Below, in pieces: positions 5,676 through 6,525 of a stretch of 6,525 nucleotides of DNA. The translations under genes and the position numbers were made by a program. Every line of letters begins with the position of its first letter. Position 1 is the first letter of the stretch. Source of the stretch: an uncultured Oscillospiraceae bacterium (lineage in GTDB: Bacteria; Bacillota; Clostridia; Oscillospirales; Acutalibacteraceae); NCBI GenBank assembly GCA_900550095.1, contig URRG01000140.1, positions 1-6,525 of the forward strand, read 5' to 3'. The notes beneath the pieces were generated by a model. The model was not told where the DNA came from and ran no database searches. It was given only the letters and a program-made list of their open reading frames with translations.

Positions 5676-5726
5676 AAAAAGCCCCGCCGCCGGCGCCGGG
5701 CGGCGCTCTCCCGGGGACGGGGCTTT
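5676..5726 (-). terminator. Intrinsic terminator between rbfA and nrnA
   Basis: On the minus strand a 9-bp perfect stem is formed by AAAGCCCCG (5726-5718) and CGGGGCTTT (5686-5678). The GC part of the 3' arm runs straight into TTTTT (5680-5676). The 31-nt interior is very GC-rich and holds a second 5-bp stem, CCGCC/GGCGG (5703-5699 with 5691-5687), stacked on the outer one. A strong GC stem followed by a U-tract is the classical rho-independent terminator. It lies 62 nt after the rbfA stop and about 200 nt before nrnA, so it would end or attenuate infB-rbfA transcripts. In the plus direction only three T residues follow, so it is directional. Confidence 0.8.
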
Positions 5727-5787
5727 CCATATATTACCGCTTATTGCCGCCTTCCCGGCTTTTCAGCATTTTGGGGCTTCCCCGAGC

Positions 5788-6237
5788 CTATCCGTTTTCT
5801 TCCTCCGTGGCCGGCCCGCCCCCAAAATCCTCTTCCTTTTCCCCGCCGGGAATTTCCACTGTTTCTTCCGCTTTCTCCAACCTTTGTGTTTTCTCTGTTT
5901 CCAGGTCGTGCAGCATCCGGCTGATATTGGCGCTGTATTCGATGGAGTCGGTGGCCTTGAAGATCAGCTCGGGCACATGGCGGAGCTGGAGCCTTCTCCC
6001 CAGTTCCCGGCGGATAAAGCCGGAAGCGGAGCGCAGCCCCTTCACCGCCTGAAGAGCCTTATCCATGCCCTCCATGGCGCTGACATACACCGTGCAGTAG
6101 GAAAGATCGGCGGTGACCTCCACACGGACGATGCTCAGAAGCATTCCCTGCACCCGGGGATCCTTGAGCTCCCGCTGGATGGCGGAAAGCTCCCGGCGGA
6201 TATCCTCGGTGGTCCGCCCCATTTTAAAGCTGGGCAT
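5788..6237 (-). CDS. rbfA: 30S ribosome-binding factor RbfA
   Basis: RbfA is a small KH-fold protein that binds the 30S subunit and helps late maturation of the 16S rRNA 5' end. From the start used here the protein is 149 aa: MPSFKMGRTTEDIRRELS at the N-terminus, a KDPRVQG segment near residues 25-31, the ASG kink of the KH helix-turn-helix (71-73), then RRELGRRLQLRHVPELIF and DSIEYSANISRMLHDLE, all typical of the family. The usual length is about 115-130 aa; residues from about 113 on form an extra charged tail rich in E, K and G, ending in TEEENG. Two in-frame ATGs exist. The upstream one at 6243 lies only 2 nt from the Shine-Dalgarno AAGGAGG (6246-6252), while the one at 6237 is 8 nt away, so 6237 is preferred. 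It follows infB closely and is followed by an intrinsic terminator. Confidence 0.95.
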   Translation of the reverse strand: MPSFKMGRTTEDIRRELSAIQRELKDPRVQGMLLSIVRVEVTADLSYCTVYVSAMEGMDKALQAVKGLRSASGFIRRELGRRLQLRHVPELIFKATDSIEYSANISRMLHDLETEKTQRLEKAEETVEIPGGEKEEDFGGGPATEEENG

Positions 6238-6245
6238 ATCCATGC

Positions 6246-6252
6246 CCTCCTT
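6246..6252 (-). promoter_or_regulatory. Shine-Dalgarno that decides the rbfA start
   Basis: The minus strand reads AAGGAGG here. It is 2 nt from the ATG at 6243, too close for normal initiation, and 8 nt from the ATG at 6237, an ideal spacing. This favours the shorter, 149-aa RbfA. Confidence 0.85.
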
Positions 6253-6268
6253 CCCGTTTCAATACGGA

Positions 6269-6525
6269 TCAGGCGTCTCTGTATTCCTCCATGGTGAAGG
6301 CTTCCAGAATATCGCCCTCCTTGATGTCGTTGAACTTTTCCAGGCCGATGCCGCAGTCGTAGCCGTCGGCCACTTCCTTCACGTCGTCCTTGAAGCGGCG
6401 CAGGGAGGCGATCTTATCCTCCGTGATCACGATGCCGTCGCGCACCACGCGGATCTGAGCAGACCGGGTGATCTTTCCGTTCTGCACATGGGCGCCCGCG
6501 ATGGTGCCCACGGTGCTGATGCGGT
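6269..6525 (-). CDS. infB: Translation initiation factor IF-2, C-terminal end (partial)
   Basis: Only the last 84 codons and the TGA stop are in the window; the gene continues past the right edge. IF-2 is the GTPase that places fMet-tRNA on the 30S subunit and promotes 70S joining in the cytoplasm. The fragment reads RISTVGTIAGAHVQNGKI, then RVVRDG, then SLRRFKDDVKEVADGYDCGIGLEKF and ends DILEAFTMEEYRDA. This is the C-terminal C1/C2 region of IF-2; the KDDVKEV and CGIG motifs belong to the C2 beta-barrel that binds the formylmethionyl end of the initiator tRNA. The stop lies 31 nt before the preferred rbfA start, so the two genes are almost certainly cotranscribed, as in most bacteria. Nothing is abnormal in the visible part. 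Identification is very secure; the rest of the protein cannot be judged here. Confidence 0.97.
   Translation of the reverse strand, partial: RISTVGTIAGAHVQNGKITRSAQIRVVRDGIVITEDKIASLRRFKDDVKEVADGYDCGIGLEKFNDIKEGDILEAFTMEEYRDA

Larger units (their letters stand above)
5474..5787. other. 314-nt rbfA-nrnA spacer
   Basis: No gene is supported here. Besides the terminator at 5676-5726 and the nrnA ribosome binding site, the stretch 5575-5625 is richer in A and T than its surroundings. It holds -10-like hexamers on the minus strand (TAGAAT at 5583-5578 and a nearby TAAAAT), but I found no convincing -35 box at the right distance. A small inverted repeat, AATGC/GCATT, lies at 5620-5635. If the terminator is efficient, a promoter for nrnA should be in 5490-5675. 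Confidence 0.7.

Noticed and set aside
5098..6297. Plus-strand open frame of 399 codons across nrnA start, spacer and rbfA
   Set aside because: It crosses two well-supported minus-strand genes and a terminator. Its composition (Pro, Arg, Ser, Phe) is that of a shadow frame.

Overview
This window is a GC-rich stretch of a conserved bacterial translation and RNA-metabolism cluster. All genes read on the minus strand. In transcription order (right to left) they are: the 3' end of infB (translation initiation factor IF-2), rbfA (30S maturation factor), nrnA (DHH/DHHA1 nanoRNase / pAp phosphatase), truB (tRNA pseudouridine-55 synthase), ribF (bifunctional riboflavin kinase / FAD synthetase), rpsO (ribosomal protein uS15) and the 5' third of pnp (polynucleotide phosphorylase). 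The order infB-rbfA-nrnA-truB-ribF-rpsO-pnp and the Gram-positive type NrnA point to a Firmicute. The high GC content and the protein sequences suggest a clostridium, possibly Lachnospiraceae; that family placement is inference from general resemblance, not from a search.

Layout: infB C-terminus 6269-6525 (cut by the window edge), rbfA 5788-6237, a 314-nt spacer carrying a clear intrinsic terminator, nrnA 4289-5473 (GTG start with a near-perfect Shine-Dalgarno), a long repeat-rich spacer of about 640 nt or less, truB 2675 to about 3649 (start uncertain), a 342-nt spacer with several inverted repeats, ribF 1427-2332, a 162-nt spacer with a strong promoter and a folded leader for rpsO, rpsO 998-1264, a 292-nt spacer with four hairpins, and pnp 1-705 (cut by the window edge). 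No credible plus-strand gene, RNA gene, mobile element or CRISPR array was found.

The genes act together around ribosome start-up, ribosome and tRNA maturation, and RNA decay. IF-2 and RbfA act on the 30S subunit and uS15 is a primary 30S assembly protein. TruB modifies the tRNA T-loop, while PNPase and NrnA degrade RNA down to nanoRNA and mononucleotides. RibF makes FMN and FAD. The gene content is ordinary. The unusual part is the non-coding architecture: large spacers, a terminator inside the cluster after rbfA, a near-consensus rpsO promoter buried in the end of ribF, compact hairpins in the rpsO and pnp leaders, and low-complexity extensions on RbfA, NrnA and possibly TruB. I see no sign of an exotic new system. 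The best candidates for new biology are the rpsO and pnp leader RNAs and the transcriptional partition of the cluster.
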